Positions 54,100 to 64,000 of a stretch of 64,000 nucleotides of DNA are shown in pieces (the first letter of the stretch is position 1; every line of letters starts with the position of its first letter). Made by a program: the position numbers and the translations under genes. The notes under the pieces are model-generated. The model saw only the letters and a list, made by a program, of their open reading frames with translations. It was not told the origin of the DNA and did not search any database. Source of the DNA: Lysobacter concretionis Ko07 = DSM 16239 (GTDB lineage Bacteria; Pseudomonadota; Gammaproteobacteria; Xanthomonadales; Xanthomonadaceae); assembly GCF_000768345.1 (NCBI RefSeq), contig NZ_AVPS01000003.1, positions 1-64,000 on the forward strand. The letters are read 5' to 3'.

Positions 54100-55076
54100 C
54101 CTCCTATGGATGCCAGATGGGGCGTCAGGCCGGTCAGCCCCTCATGCAGGCCGTGACCGGCCGCCTTCAAACCCAGTTGGGTCGCGATGCGCGCCACCAA
54201 CGCGTCATGGTCGCCGTCGTCCTGCAGCAAGGGTCGCAGCGCGATCCCGAAATCGCCGAACAGGCACAGCCGCAGGTCGCCGCGGGCGGTGACCCGCAGG
54301 CGGTTGCAGCCGGCGCAGAAGTCCTTCGAATACGGCGCGATGATGCCGATGCGGCCGCGATAGTCCGGATGGGCATACTCGCGCGCCGGCCCGGCATCGG
54401 CGGCCCGGGGGCGCAATTGCCAGCCTCCTTCGATCAGCCGGTCTTCCACCTCGTCGGCGCGGTAGTGGTGGCGCTCGAAGTACTCGCGGTTTTCGCCGGT
54501 CCGCATCAATTCGATGAAGCGGATCGCCAGGTCGCGGTCGCGCAGGTACTCCAGCCACGCAGGCATCTCGTCGTCGTTCAGACCACGCAGCAGCACCGCG
54601 TTCAACTTCACCGACTCGAAGCCCAGGCCCAGCGCCTGATCCACACCTTCGGTCACCTCGGCAAAACGGTCATGCCCGGTGATCCGCTGGAAACGCTCCG
54701 GATCAAGCGAGTCCAGGCTGACGTTGAGCGCGGTCAGTCCGGCAGCGCGCCAGACACCGACGTGGCGGGGCAACAGGCAGCCATTGGTGGTCAGCGCGAT
54801 CCGGGCGACACCCGGAATCGCCGCCACCGCCGCGATGATCTCCGGCAAGTCTTTGCGCAGGCTCGGCTCGCCACCGGTCAGGCGGATCTTGCTCATGCCC
54901 AGGGCCGCGAACGCGCGCACCAGCCGCACGATCTCGTCCATGACAAGGAACTGCGGTCGACCGTCCGCCTGGTATCCGTCGGGCAGGCAGTAGCTGCAAC
55001 GGTAGTTGCAGGCCTCCGTCAGCGACAGGCGCAGGTAGGGGAACGTCCGCCCATGACGGTCGACGAGGTTTTTCAT
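54096..55076 (-). CDS. moaA: GTP 3',8-cyclase MoaA
   Basis: This 326-residue radical-SAM enzyme has the N-terminal CxxxCxxC (ACNYRCSYC) and a second Fe-S site FCAGCNRLRVTARGDLRLCLF. The C-terminus ends in Gly-Gly, as MoaA requires. It starts the cofactor pathway from GTP. AAGGAG precedes ATG 55076. It is the first gene of the moaA-moaCB-moeA-moaD-moaE-mobA unit, preceded by an FNR-like box. Confidence 0.95.
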   Translation of the reverse strand: MKNLVDRHGRTFPYLRLSLTEACNYRCSYCLPDGYQADGRPQFLVMDEIVRLVRAFAALGMSKIRLTGGEPSLRKDLPEIIAAVAAIPGVARIALTTNGCLLPRHVGVWRAAGLTALNVSLDSLDPERFQRITGHDRFAEVTEGVDQALGLGFESVKLNAVLLRGLNDDEMPAWLEYLRDRDLAIRFIELMRTGENREYFERHHYRADEVEDRLIEGGWQLRPRAADAGPAREYAHPDYRGRIGIIAPYSKDFCAGCNRLRVTARGDLRLCLFGDFGIALRPLLQDDGDHDALVARIATQLGLKAAGHGLHEGLTGLTPHLASIGG

Positions 55077-55249
55077 GTGACTCCTTTCCAAATACGGGAG
55101 ACCGGTGCGTTTCCAGACCGGCCCGGTGGTCACGAAGACCACGGCCGCGCTGCCATATCCACCGGACACAGGCGACGCGGCTGGGAGTTGCGCGGGACGT
55201 ATCGACCCGCTTGCCGCAGGCAGCATAACGTTGGTGATTTGACCGCCGC

Positions 55250-55263
55250 TTGATCGTCGTCAA
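55250..55263 (-). promoter_or_regulatory. FNR-like box upstream of moaA
   Basis: TTGATCGTCGTCAA has one mismatch to TTGAT-N4-ATCAA and lies in the divergent spacer between moaA and the gene at 55333. It suggests that cofactor synthesis is switched on with the nar genes. It could also serve the divergent gene. Confidence 0.55.
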
Positions 55264-55332
55264 GTCCTGTCGCCCGGCTCGCGGGACGCCCGTGATAGCT
55301 TCACTTCCCTCCCACGCCGCGCCCGGGGCCCC

Positions 55333-55737
55333 ATGAGTCTGCTCAGCTTCCAGGATCTGCTTGACGCTTCCCACCGACAGCCCGAACCGCAGCGCCTGCT
55401 GATGGTGTTCGCCCGGGTCGAGTTGCCCGAGGCGGCCACCGACGCTCAACGCGAACGCTTCGAGGCCAGCGAAGGCGGCACCATTTCACCGGTCACCTGC
55501 GTCGACAAGGCACCATCGGAAATCGCTTCCTTCCAGGCGCTGGCCGAAGAGTCGGCCGCGACCGGGCAGGACTGGGACATCGTGTTCGTCGCCAGTCTGG
55601 GCGGACATGCCGGGGTTGCCCCGGGCACCCACGAGGCCACCCAGCCGCTGCAGTTCATGGTCAATGCGATCAACAACGGGCGGGTCAGCGATTTCGCCGC
55701 ATTCGACCGGGCGGGCGAACCGCTGCGGTTCGGCTGA
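55333..55737 (+). CDS. Conserved hypothetical protein divergent from moaA
   Basis: This 134-residue soluble protein contains QRLLMVFARVELPEAATDAQ, a central TCVDKAPSEIASFQALAEE and DIVFVASLGGHAGVAPGTHE. Such small proteins recur near denitrification or anaerobic genes in proteobacteria. Their role is not established to my knowledge. It shares the upstream region with moaA, including the FNR-like box. Confidence 0.7.
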   Translation: MSLLSFQDLLDASHRQPEPQRLLMVFARVELPEAATDAQRERFEASEGGTISPVTCVDKAPSEIASFQALAEESAATGQDWDIVFVASLGGHAGVAPGTHEATQPLQFMVNAINNGRVSDFAAFDRAGEPLRFG

Positions 55738-55788
55738 CATTCGCCGGACACTCGCGCAGTGAGCCCACGCGCGTGAGACGGAACTGGC

Positions 55789-56106
55789 TCAACGCAGCAG
55801 TTGCAGTTCCAGAAAAAACACCAACAGCACGGTATTGATCGCCCACACCACGGTCAACGCGCGTGCCAGCACGCCGTATCGGGGATCCTTGGCGTTGGGT
55901 GCCGCCCGCCAGACGGCAAACACAATCCACGCGGTATAGGCCAGCAGAAACAGCAACAGGCCGCGCACCGCACCGACCATACCGCCCTGCTGCATCATCA
56001 GCAGGATCGCAGCCCACAGCAGGTTGCTGGGAATGACCCCGTACATCCAGAAGACCTTCCACAACGAAGAGCGTCCGGCGGAATGGATGAGACTCGAACT
56101 TTGCAT
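55789..56106 (-). CDS. Small membrane protein with three to four helices
   Basis: This 105-residue protein has hydrophobic helices at ~16-40, ~45-66 and ~84-103 (VFWMYGVIPSNLLWAAILLM; GLLLFLLAYTAWIVFAVW; VVWAINTVLLVFFLELQLL). No family is recognised. It is the last gene before the CcsA/YpjD-like gene, at the edge of the nitrate block. Confidence 0.65.
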   Translation of the reverse strand: MQSSSLIHSAGRSSLWKVFWMYGVIPSNLLWAAILLMMQQGGMVGAVRGLLLFLLAYTAWIVFAVWRAAPNAKDPRYGVLARALTVVWAINTVLLVFFLELQLLR

Positions 56107-56214
56107 GGCCCTGCACTCACCGTGGTGTCGCCGGAAGAATAGCAGGACGTTTACCAACGACCACTGCCATGACATGGCGGCATCGCCGGCGCGGCGATAT
56201 GCGACACTTCCGCG

Positions 56215-57003
56215 ATGACAATCGTTCTCATCAGCGTAGCGCTGTACCTGCTTGCCACCGGTCTGCTGGTGGCCAACGTCCGCCGCGACGAGACGCCGGG
56301 GCGAAACTGGTTGCTGCCGGCAATTGCCGCGGTCGCGCTGCACGCCTGCGCGCACCTGCTGGCCTGGCGCGGCGCGGGCGGTGCGGACATGCACTTCTTC
56401 GCCGCGCTGTCGCTGATCGCGCTCGGCATGGCGGGCCTGACCGTGATCGTCGGCGCGAAAGGCCGGATGGCGGCGCTGGGGGTGGTGGTGTTTCCGCTCG
56501 CCGCGATCACCCTGGTCGGCTATCACCTGCACGGGCACCTGCCGCCGGAGCCGCTCGACTGGCGGCTGCAACTGCACGCCTGGACCGCCCTGCTCGCCTA
56601 CGCGACGCTGGCGATCGCCGCGCTGCTGGCGGTGATGCTGTGGCTGCAGGAGCGCGCCCTGCGCCGCCGGGAAGTCCACGGCTGGCTGCGTGCGCTGCCG
56701 CCGCTGGTCGAGCTGGAAACACTGCTGTTCCGCACCATCAAGGTCGGCTTCGTCCTGCTCTCGGCGACCCTGCTGACCGGCGTGCTGTTTGTGGACAATC
56801 TGCTGGCCCAGCACCTGGTCCACAAGACCGTGCTCAGCGTGCTGTCGTGGTTGACGTTCGGCGCGCTGCTGCTGGGGCGCTGGCGTTACGGCTGGCGCGG
56901 CGCCGTCGCGGTGCGCTGGACCCTGGCGGCGATGATCCTGCTGGTGCTTGGGTTCTTCGGCAGCAAGTTCGTCCTTGAGCTGGTGCTGAAAATCGCCCCC
57001 TGA
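56215..57003 (+). CDS. CcsA/YpjD-like cytochrome c assembly membrane protein
   Basis: This 262-residue inner-membrane protein has eight or so membrane segments and a CcsA-type haem-handling domain. LQLHAWTALLAYATLAIAAL supplies a conserved His, with LVHKTVLSVLSWLTFGALLL near the C-terminus. The short form resembles YpjD rather than full CcsA. YpjD-type genes usually lie beside ffh; here they are separated by the 20-kb nitrate block. The role in cytochrome c biogenesis is inferred from the family. Confidence 0.85.
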   Translation: MTIVLISVALYLLATGLLVANVRRDETPGRNWLLPAIAAVALHACAHLLAWRGAGGADMHFFAALSLIALGMAGLTVIVGAKGRMAALGVVVFPLAAITLVGYHLHGHLPPEPLDWRLQLHAWTALLAYATLAIAALLAVMLWLQERALRRREVHGWLRALPPLVELETLLFRTIKVGFVLLSATLLTGVLFVDNLLAQHLVHKTVLSVLSWLTFGALLLGRWRYGWRGAVAVRWTLAAMILLVLGFFGSKFVLELVLKIAP

Positions 57004-57074
57004 AACCGCGTCTGAAAAGTGGGATCGCCCCGGTCTGCGGAACTTCTACGGCGCAATACATTCTTGCAGGACCG

Positions 57075-58493
<1,419 letters not shown>

Positions 58494-58562
58494 GCGCGGA
58501 GCTCGAATCTGAACCGATCGCCACTTTAGCCGCCCCCCGTCGCACCGCGCGAGACACCCCGA

Positions 58563-58722
58563 TGGTGTATTACGCCTTCGGCTCACGCCCTACGACGACC
58601 CGGCACGTAGGGCGCGATAAGCGAAGCGCATTGCGCCGGAGAAGCAACGAACAACGCGCATTGCGCCATCGACCGCCCCGCCATCCCGGTGGTGTATTAC
58701 GCCTTCGGCTAATACACCCTAC
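58563..58722. repeat. Pair of REP-like palindromic repeats
   Basis: GGTGTATTACGCCTTCGGCT occurs at about 58564 and 58691. The second copy continues into AATACACCCTAC, which forms a hairpin. Between the two lies a related GTAGGGCGCGATAAGCGAAG-type palindrome. Such dispersed intergenic palindromes are common in proteobacteria. Confidence 0.6.
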
Positions 58723-59726
58723 GCGCCGTAATACTCCCGATACCACCGCACGAAGTTCGCCACGCCTTCTTCCACCGATACCTGCGGTCGGTAGTCGACG
58801 GCATGGACCAGCTCGGACACGTCGGCCTCGGTATCGGGCACGTCGCCGGCCTGCAGCGGCAACAACTCCATCTGCGCCTTGCGGCCGAGGCACTGTTCCA
58901 GCACTTCGATGTAGCGCAGCAGTTCCACCGTGCTTTCGTTGCCGATGTTGAACAGGCGGTACGGCGCGTTGCTGGTCGCCGGATCGGGCGCGGCGGCGTT
59001 CCAGCCGGGGTTGACCGCCGGCGGGTGGTCCAGCGAGCGGATCACGCCCTCCACGATGTCGTCGATGTAGGTGAAGCTGCGCTTGTGGTGGCCATGGTTG
59101 AACACCTTGATCGGCTCGCCCGCCAGGATCGCCTTGGTGAACAGGAACAGCGCCATGTCCGGCCGGCCCCACGGGCCGTAGACGGTGAAAAACCGCAGCC
59201 CCGTGCTCGGGATGCCGTAGAGGTGCGCGTAGCTGTGCGCCATCATCTCGTTGGCTTTCTTGGTCGCCGCGTACAGCGTCAGCGGGTGCTCGGTGGACTG
59301 GTGCTCGGAGAACGGCATCGTGGTGTTCGCGCCGTACACCGAACTCGTCGAGGCGAACACCAGATGCTCCACATCGTGATGCCGACAGCCTTCCAGAATG
59401 TGCAGAAAGCCGGTGACGTTGCTGCTCACATACACATGCGGGTTCTGCGCCGCGTAGCGCACACCCGCCTGCGCGGCCAGGTTGATCACGCGCTGCGGCT
59501 TGTGGGTCGCGAACGCCGCCTCGACCGCCTCGCGATCGGCCAGGTCGGCCTGGATGTGGGTATAGCGCGGGTGGTCGGCAAAGCGCGCCAGCCGCGCCTG
59601 CTTCAGCGTCACGTCGTAGTAATCGCTGAGGTTGTCGAAGCCGATGACCTCGTCGCCGCGTTCAAGCAGCTTGAGGGCGACGTGCGAGCCGATGAAGCCG
59701 GCGGTGCCGGTGACCAGAATTTTCAA
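58719..59726 (-). CDS. NAD-dependent nucleotide-sugar epimerase (UDP-glucuronate 4-epimerase-like)
   Basis: This 335-residue extended short-chain dehydrogenase has a Rossmann motif [16 protein letters not shown] at the start, ASTSSVYG and catalytic YAATKKANE, with [12 protein letters not shown] toward the end. Length and pattern fit UDP-glucuronate or UDP-GlcNAc-type C4 epimerases of polysaccharide synthesis. I chose TTG 59726 because a GAGTGGA site precedes it; a TTG at 59762 is possible. Together with the dehydrogenase at 61650 it probably makes a uronic-acid sugar for surface polysaccharide. Confidence 0.88.
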   Translation of the reverse strand: MKILVTGTAGFIGSHVALKLLERGDEVIGFDNLSDYYDVTLKQARLARFADHPRYTHIQADLADREAVEAAFATHKPQRVINLAAQAGVRYAAQNPHVYVSSNVTGFLHILEGCRHHDVEHLVFASTSSVYGANTTMPFSEHQSTEHPLTLYAATKKANEMMAHSYAHLYGIPSTGLRFFTVYGPWGRPDMALFLFTKAILAGEPIKVFNHGHHKRSFTYIDDIVEGVIRSLDHPPAVNPGWNAAAPDPATSNAPYRLFNIGNESTVELLRYIEVLEQCLGRKAQMELLPLQAGDVPDTEADVSELVHAVDYRPQVSVEEGVANFVRWYREYYGA

Positions 59727-59975
59727 GTTAATCCACTCATTAGTTGTTTGCCGTACCGTCAACCGGTCCTGGTGCGGCGAGGCTCTTCTTTTACAACGCT
59801 AACGCCACCAGCTTGTCGGCCAGGATTTTTCTCCCGGCCCTGCGACTGGACTATCGCGAGTCAACAGAAGATGTCAGGTAATGACACTATCTGTAGACCA
59901 CATCAAGCTCCCGAACGCCCATCGACACACTCACGCGGCCGCATCTGTATTTGGCGTCGAAAATGATCGATGACA

Positions 59976-61232
59976 TCATCTTTCCGGATCAATCACACCA
60001 CGCATGACATCTACCTCATGCCCCCTCAGCCCAAGCGTCTCGGCGCGCTTTTCCCAACCACGCACCACCGCGCGGATCTGTTCGGCAATTTCATCGGCGA
60101 CGCGTTTTCCCAGACGATAATAGTCGGCACTCGACAACAGCAGCGCCGTGTCCGGGCTCGTATCGGACTCATCGATCGCCAGCACATGGTCGTGCTTGTC
60201 GGGATTGGGATTGACATCAAAGGCCGGGGACAGTCGCCAGCCATTGCCCTGGCGAAGAAACCCATGGTTGCGCAGGTGATCGTCGCGGTTGCCAATGAGG
60301 ATGTTGAACATCACGCGCCGAAACAGCTGTTCCAGATCTGCGGCAATCGTCGTTGACGCGCCTTCGCGCTCGATCACAAGCACCAGGTCGAGGTAGGAGA
60401 ACCCTTCGCTTTCGGTAGCATCCAGCAGTGTCATTGCCGAGGCGTACGCGCGGCGCGATCCCGCCATGCGATCGAAGCGCGTCACCGCGTAGGTATGTCC
60501 ACGGCCGGACAGTCGAAGCACCTTCGCCGGCGGCATCACGATCCCGGCATCCAGGGACAACTGGTATGCCAGCAGCTCCCAAAGGCCCACATTGCGCCGG
60601 TCCTCCGTGGACGGGAACTTGGCCAACCAGAGCGAGCCGTCCACGTCGCGAAAGCTCGCCTTGGGGCGTGCACCGCCCAAGGAAGCGCCCGGCGCTATCA
60701 GTTGCATGAGCCACTTGCGCATCAGCGCGGTGTCGGCCGGATCGCCGCGTTCCACCGCCTCGGCTGCTGCTTCGAGCTCGCGCAGGTCCGTGATGGGCGG
60801 AGAGCTCAAGCCGCGCGCATCGCGGTAGACCTGTTCCTCGTTGTCCCACAATCGCAACGCCCCCATGCGGGACTCGTCGTTCACACCGACCAGGTAATCC
60901 CATTCGCGCAGGTTGCGCACCCGGCGGTCCTGCTCCCGCGCCTCGATGGCCTCCCTCCGATCCATCAACAACTTGCCCCAACGGTCCGGAGAACAGTCGA
61001 CAAAACTCCCACTCAGGCGATCGGCGCCGGCACGGGAATAGATCTGCCCGCCGGCGAGATAGAGCTGTGGATCCAGCTGGAAACCCGCGATGGGATCCTG
61101 CCCATCAAGCCACTGCGGCGAATACTCGAAGCTCACCGCTTCCCCGGTCTTGCTGGACGATCTGGTCAAGTGGCCCACCAATGCACGGCCGCCCAACGAG
61201 TCATCCTCCATCCACACCTCCAACCGGCTCAC
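59976..61232 (-). CDS. hipA: HipA-family kinase toxin
   Basis: This 418-residue kinase contains GGARPKAS at 186-193 (phosphate-binding loop with the inhibitory Ser), the catalytic region GNRDDHLRNHGF at 314-325 and the metal-binding SPAFDVNP at 336-343. HipA phosphorylates glutamyl-tRNA synthetase or related targets and induces dormancy. Its start overlaps the hipB stop by four bases. The N-terminal ~100 residues are the HipA N domain. It looks active. It sits between two polysaccharide genes. Confidence 0.92.
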   Translation of the reverse strand: MSRLEVWMEDDSLGGRALVGHLTRSSSKTGEAVSFEYSPQWLDGQDPIAGFQLDPQLYLAGGQIYSRAGADRLSGSFVDCSPDRWGKLLMDRREAIEAREQDRRVRNLREWDYLVGVNDESRMGALRLWDNEEQVYRDARGLSSPPITDLRELEAAAEAVERGDPADTALMRKWLMQLIAPGASLGGARPKASFRDVDGSLWLAKFPSTEDRRNVGLWELLAYQLSLDAGIVMPPAKVLRLSGRGHTYAVTRFDRMAGSRRAYASAMTLLDATESEGFSYLDLVLVIEREGASTTIAADLEQLFRRVMFNILIGNRDDHLRNHGFLRQGNGWRLSPAFDVNPNPDKHDHVLAIDESDTSPDTALLLSSADYYRLGKRVADEIAEQIRAVVRGWEKRAETLGLRGHEVDVMRGVIDPER

Positions 61233-61591
61233 CGTTTGGCAACCCGGGGAGTGAGCGTCTGTTTCTCTGCCTGTGCCTGTGTCTGCGTCGACTTCGGCCT
61301 CGGCGGCTTGAGTTGGCTGTCCTGCAGGCTGCGGCCCAGCGAATCTTCCGCTGCCAGCAAATCCACGTCCTCGTTCAGACCCAGCACGGTCAACACCCGC
61401 AACACGGTCGCCAAGCTGGTCGACGGATCGCCACCTTCAAGTTTCCCAATCGTGGGGGTGCTTACGCCCACGCGTTCCGCGAGCTGTCCCTGGGTCATCG
61501 CGCGCCGTAAGCGCGCCGCGCGCAAGCGCTTACCCAACGCCACGACCTGGCGCCGAGCGTGCGGATGAGTTGGAGGAACCCGCTTGACCAT
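61229..61591 (-). CDS. hipB: HipB-family antitoxin
   Basis: This 120-residue XRE-type repressor has helix-turn-helix at ~20-78 (LGKRLRAARLRRAMTQGQLA, VGVSTPTIGKLEGGD). The C-terminal tail is Gln/Lys/Thr-rich and may insert into HipA. It binds its own promoter and neutralises HipA. It is coupled to hipA. The AT-rich upstream stretch (61592-61640) is the likely operator region. Confidence 0.92.
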   Translation of the reverse strand: MVKRVPPTHPHARRQVVALGKRLRAARLRRAMTQGQLAERVGVSTPTIGKLEGGDPSTSLATVLRVLTVLGLNEDVDLLAAEDSLGRSLQDSQLKPPRPKSTQTQAQAEKQTLTPRVAKR

Positions 61592-61649
61592 ATCAAATTA
61601 AATTACATTGACACGAGTCCCAATGCAAGTTAATTGCCCTTCCTACGCT
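61592..61649. promoter_or_regulatory. AT-rich hipBA promoter/operator region
   Basis: The 58 bases between hipB and the preceding dehydrogenase stop are AT-rich (TCAAATTAAATTACATTGAC), unlike their surroundings. HipB-type proteins normally bind repeats here. I see no perfect operator pair. Confidence 0.4.
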
Positions 61650-62936
<1,287 letters not shown>

Positions 62937-63252
62937 GGTGTGGTCCCCGTTGGCCGCATGCCGTGGCGCACATTGCGCCGCGATCGATTATGCGCGATCA
63001 AGCCGCTGCGCCGACGGCACCTTGCCGTTCTGCGAGCCTCAATCCGAAAACGACGTATCCGACCTCGGCCCGGCCATCATCCGGTTACCCGAGAGCGACG
63101 AAGGCCAGCGAGTCATTGGCTATGGACGGTCGGTCGAACCGGCGTGTAAAACCCGGGCAACAAAAAAACCCGCCGAGGCGGGCTTTGTGGATCCGGCAAG
63201 GCGAGAGCCTGCAGATCATTTTCCAGACGGTCGGGATGCCGCGGAAATCACG
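62937..63252. other. Spacer with tRNA terminator, no gene
   Basis: No gene is visible in this 316-base spacer. It contains the terminator of tRNA-Thr at 63162-63184 and the promoter region of the dehydrogenase gene. Confidence 0.5.
63162..63184 (-). terminator. Terminator of tRNA-Thr
   Basis: On the minus strand a stem of CCCGC/GCGGG type is followed by seven Ts, 70 bases downstream of the tRNA. Confidence 0.8.
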
Positions 63253-63328
63253 TGGTGCCGGAAATAGGAATCGAACCTACGACCTACGCATTACGAATGC
63301 GCCGCTCTACCAACTGAGCTATTCCGGC
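63253..63328 (-). tRNA. tRNA-Thr (anticodon CGT)
   Basis: The 76-base minus-strand sequence folds as a tRNA. The acceptor stem pairs GCCGGAA with TTCCGGC, and an A then an encoded CCA follow. The D arm contains AGTTGGTA and the T loop TTCGATT. The anticodon loop TTCGTAA gives anticodon CGT, reading ACG (Thr). Confidence 0.95.
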
Positions 63329-63364
63329 GAGGGGCTGAATTGTAGTGTTGGCAAGGGCTGCCGG

Positions 63365-64000
63365 TCAATCGACGGCGCGCTCGCGCAGCTCCTTCGGCAA
63401 CGCGAACACCATGTTCTCCGGCTCACCCTTGAGGTCGACCAGGTTGCCGGCACCCAGCTCGCGCAGGCGGTCGATCACGCCGCGCACGAGGATTTCCGGG
63501 GCGGACGCGCCGGCGGTGATGCCGATCTGCTTGCGGCCCACGAGCCAGGCGGGGTCGATCTCGTCGGCGCCGTCGATCAGGTGGGCCTGGACGCCTTCGC
63601 GCTCGGCCAGCTCGCGCAGGCGATTGGAGTTGGAACTGTTGACCGAACCGACCACCAGCACCAGGTCGCAACGGCCGGCGAGCTCGCGCACGGCGTCCTG
63701 GCGATTCTGGGTGGCGTAGCAGATGTCGTCCTTCTTCGGCCCTTCGATGGCCGGGAAGCGCTCGCGCAGCGCGGCGATGATCGCGCGGGTGTCGTCCACC
63801 GACAGCGTGGTCTGGGTGGTGTAGGACACATGATCCGGCTGGTCGACCACCAGCGTTGCGGCGTCTTCCAGGTTCTCGACCAGGTAGATGCGGCCCTTGG
63901 CCTCGCCCGTCCGCCACTGGCCCATCGTGCCCTCGACTTCGGGGTGGCCGGCGTGGCCGATCAGCACCATGTCGCGACCGGCGCGGCACTCACGCGAGAC
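63365..64000 (-). CDS. ispH: 4-hydroxy-3-methylbut-2-enyl diphosphate reductase IspH (3' part)
   Basis: The 211 visible residues are the C-terminal two thirds of IspH, the last enzyme of the MEP isoprenoid pathway. [22 protein letters not shown] and the iron-sulfur cysteine in [14 protein letters not shown] are present. [11 protein letters not shown] and ITAGASAPE form the substrate region. The gene enters from beyond position 64000, so the first part and another cluster Cys are outside the window. The C-terminus is intact. Confidence 0.95.
   Translation of the reverse strand, partial: VSRECRAGRDMVLIGHAGHPEVEGTMGQWRTGEAKGRIYLVENLEDAATLVVDQPDHVSYTTQTTLSVDDTRAIIAALRERFPAIEGPKKDDICYATQNRQDAVRELAGRCDLVLVVGSVNSSNSNRLRELAEREGVQAHLIDGADEIDPAWLVGRKQIGITAGASAPEILVRGVIDRLRELGAGNLVDLKGEPENMVFALPKELRERAVD

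Overview
The window is high-GC gammaproteobacterial chromosome, most likely from Xanthomonadales/Lysobacteraceae. That assignment rests on gene content and protein style only (ffh/rpsP/rimM/trmD/rplS block, TonB-dependent receptor, full nitrate respiration), not on a database match. It falls into four regions.

Region 1, about 2.96-27.96 kb, is a roughly 25 kb integrated mobilizable element sitting in the 5' end of mutS. A dead mutS start (2904-2999) is left on one side. The intact mutS on the other side begins with element-supplied sequence. A tyrosine integrase and an excisionase-like protein lie at the right end. In the middle are a plasmid-type replicon (TrfA-like initiator with six 23-bp iterons), a MobA/MobL-type relaxase, a TraD-like accessory protein and an IncQ-like oriT. 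No type IV secretion genes are visible. The cargo is defence-like: an Abi_C/HEPN protein; a four-gene operon of an unknown protein, a QueC-like PP-loop enzyme, an XRE/ImmA metallopeptidase and a PIN-like nuclease; a Panacea-type antitoxin with a possible PemK-like toxin; and a type III restriction-modification operon with a GmrSD-like DUF262/DUF1524 protein behind it.

Region 2, 27.8-35.6 kb, is core chromosome: mutS, a DUF937 protein, hslR, and rplS-trmD-rimM-rpsP next to ffh.

Region 3, 35.7-56.1 kb, is a nitrate-respiration block: molybdate uptake (modABC), a TDT-family transporter, NarK1, a PpiC-type isomerase, narIJHG, NarK2, and most of molybdenum cofactor synthesis (mobA, moaE, moaD, moeA, a moaC-moaB fusion, moaA). 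FNR/Anr-like boxes precede the nar and moa transcription units. The block lies between ffh and a CcsA/YpjD-like gene, which are commonly neighbours, so it may have been inserted there as a unit.

Region 4, 56.2-64.0 kb, holds a cytochrome c assembly (YpjD-like) protein, radA, two nucleotide-sugar genes (epimerase and dehydrogenase) separated by a hipBA toxin-antitoxin pair, tRNA-Thr(CGT), and the 3' part of ispH running off the window.
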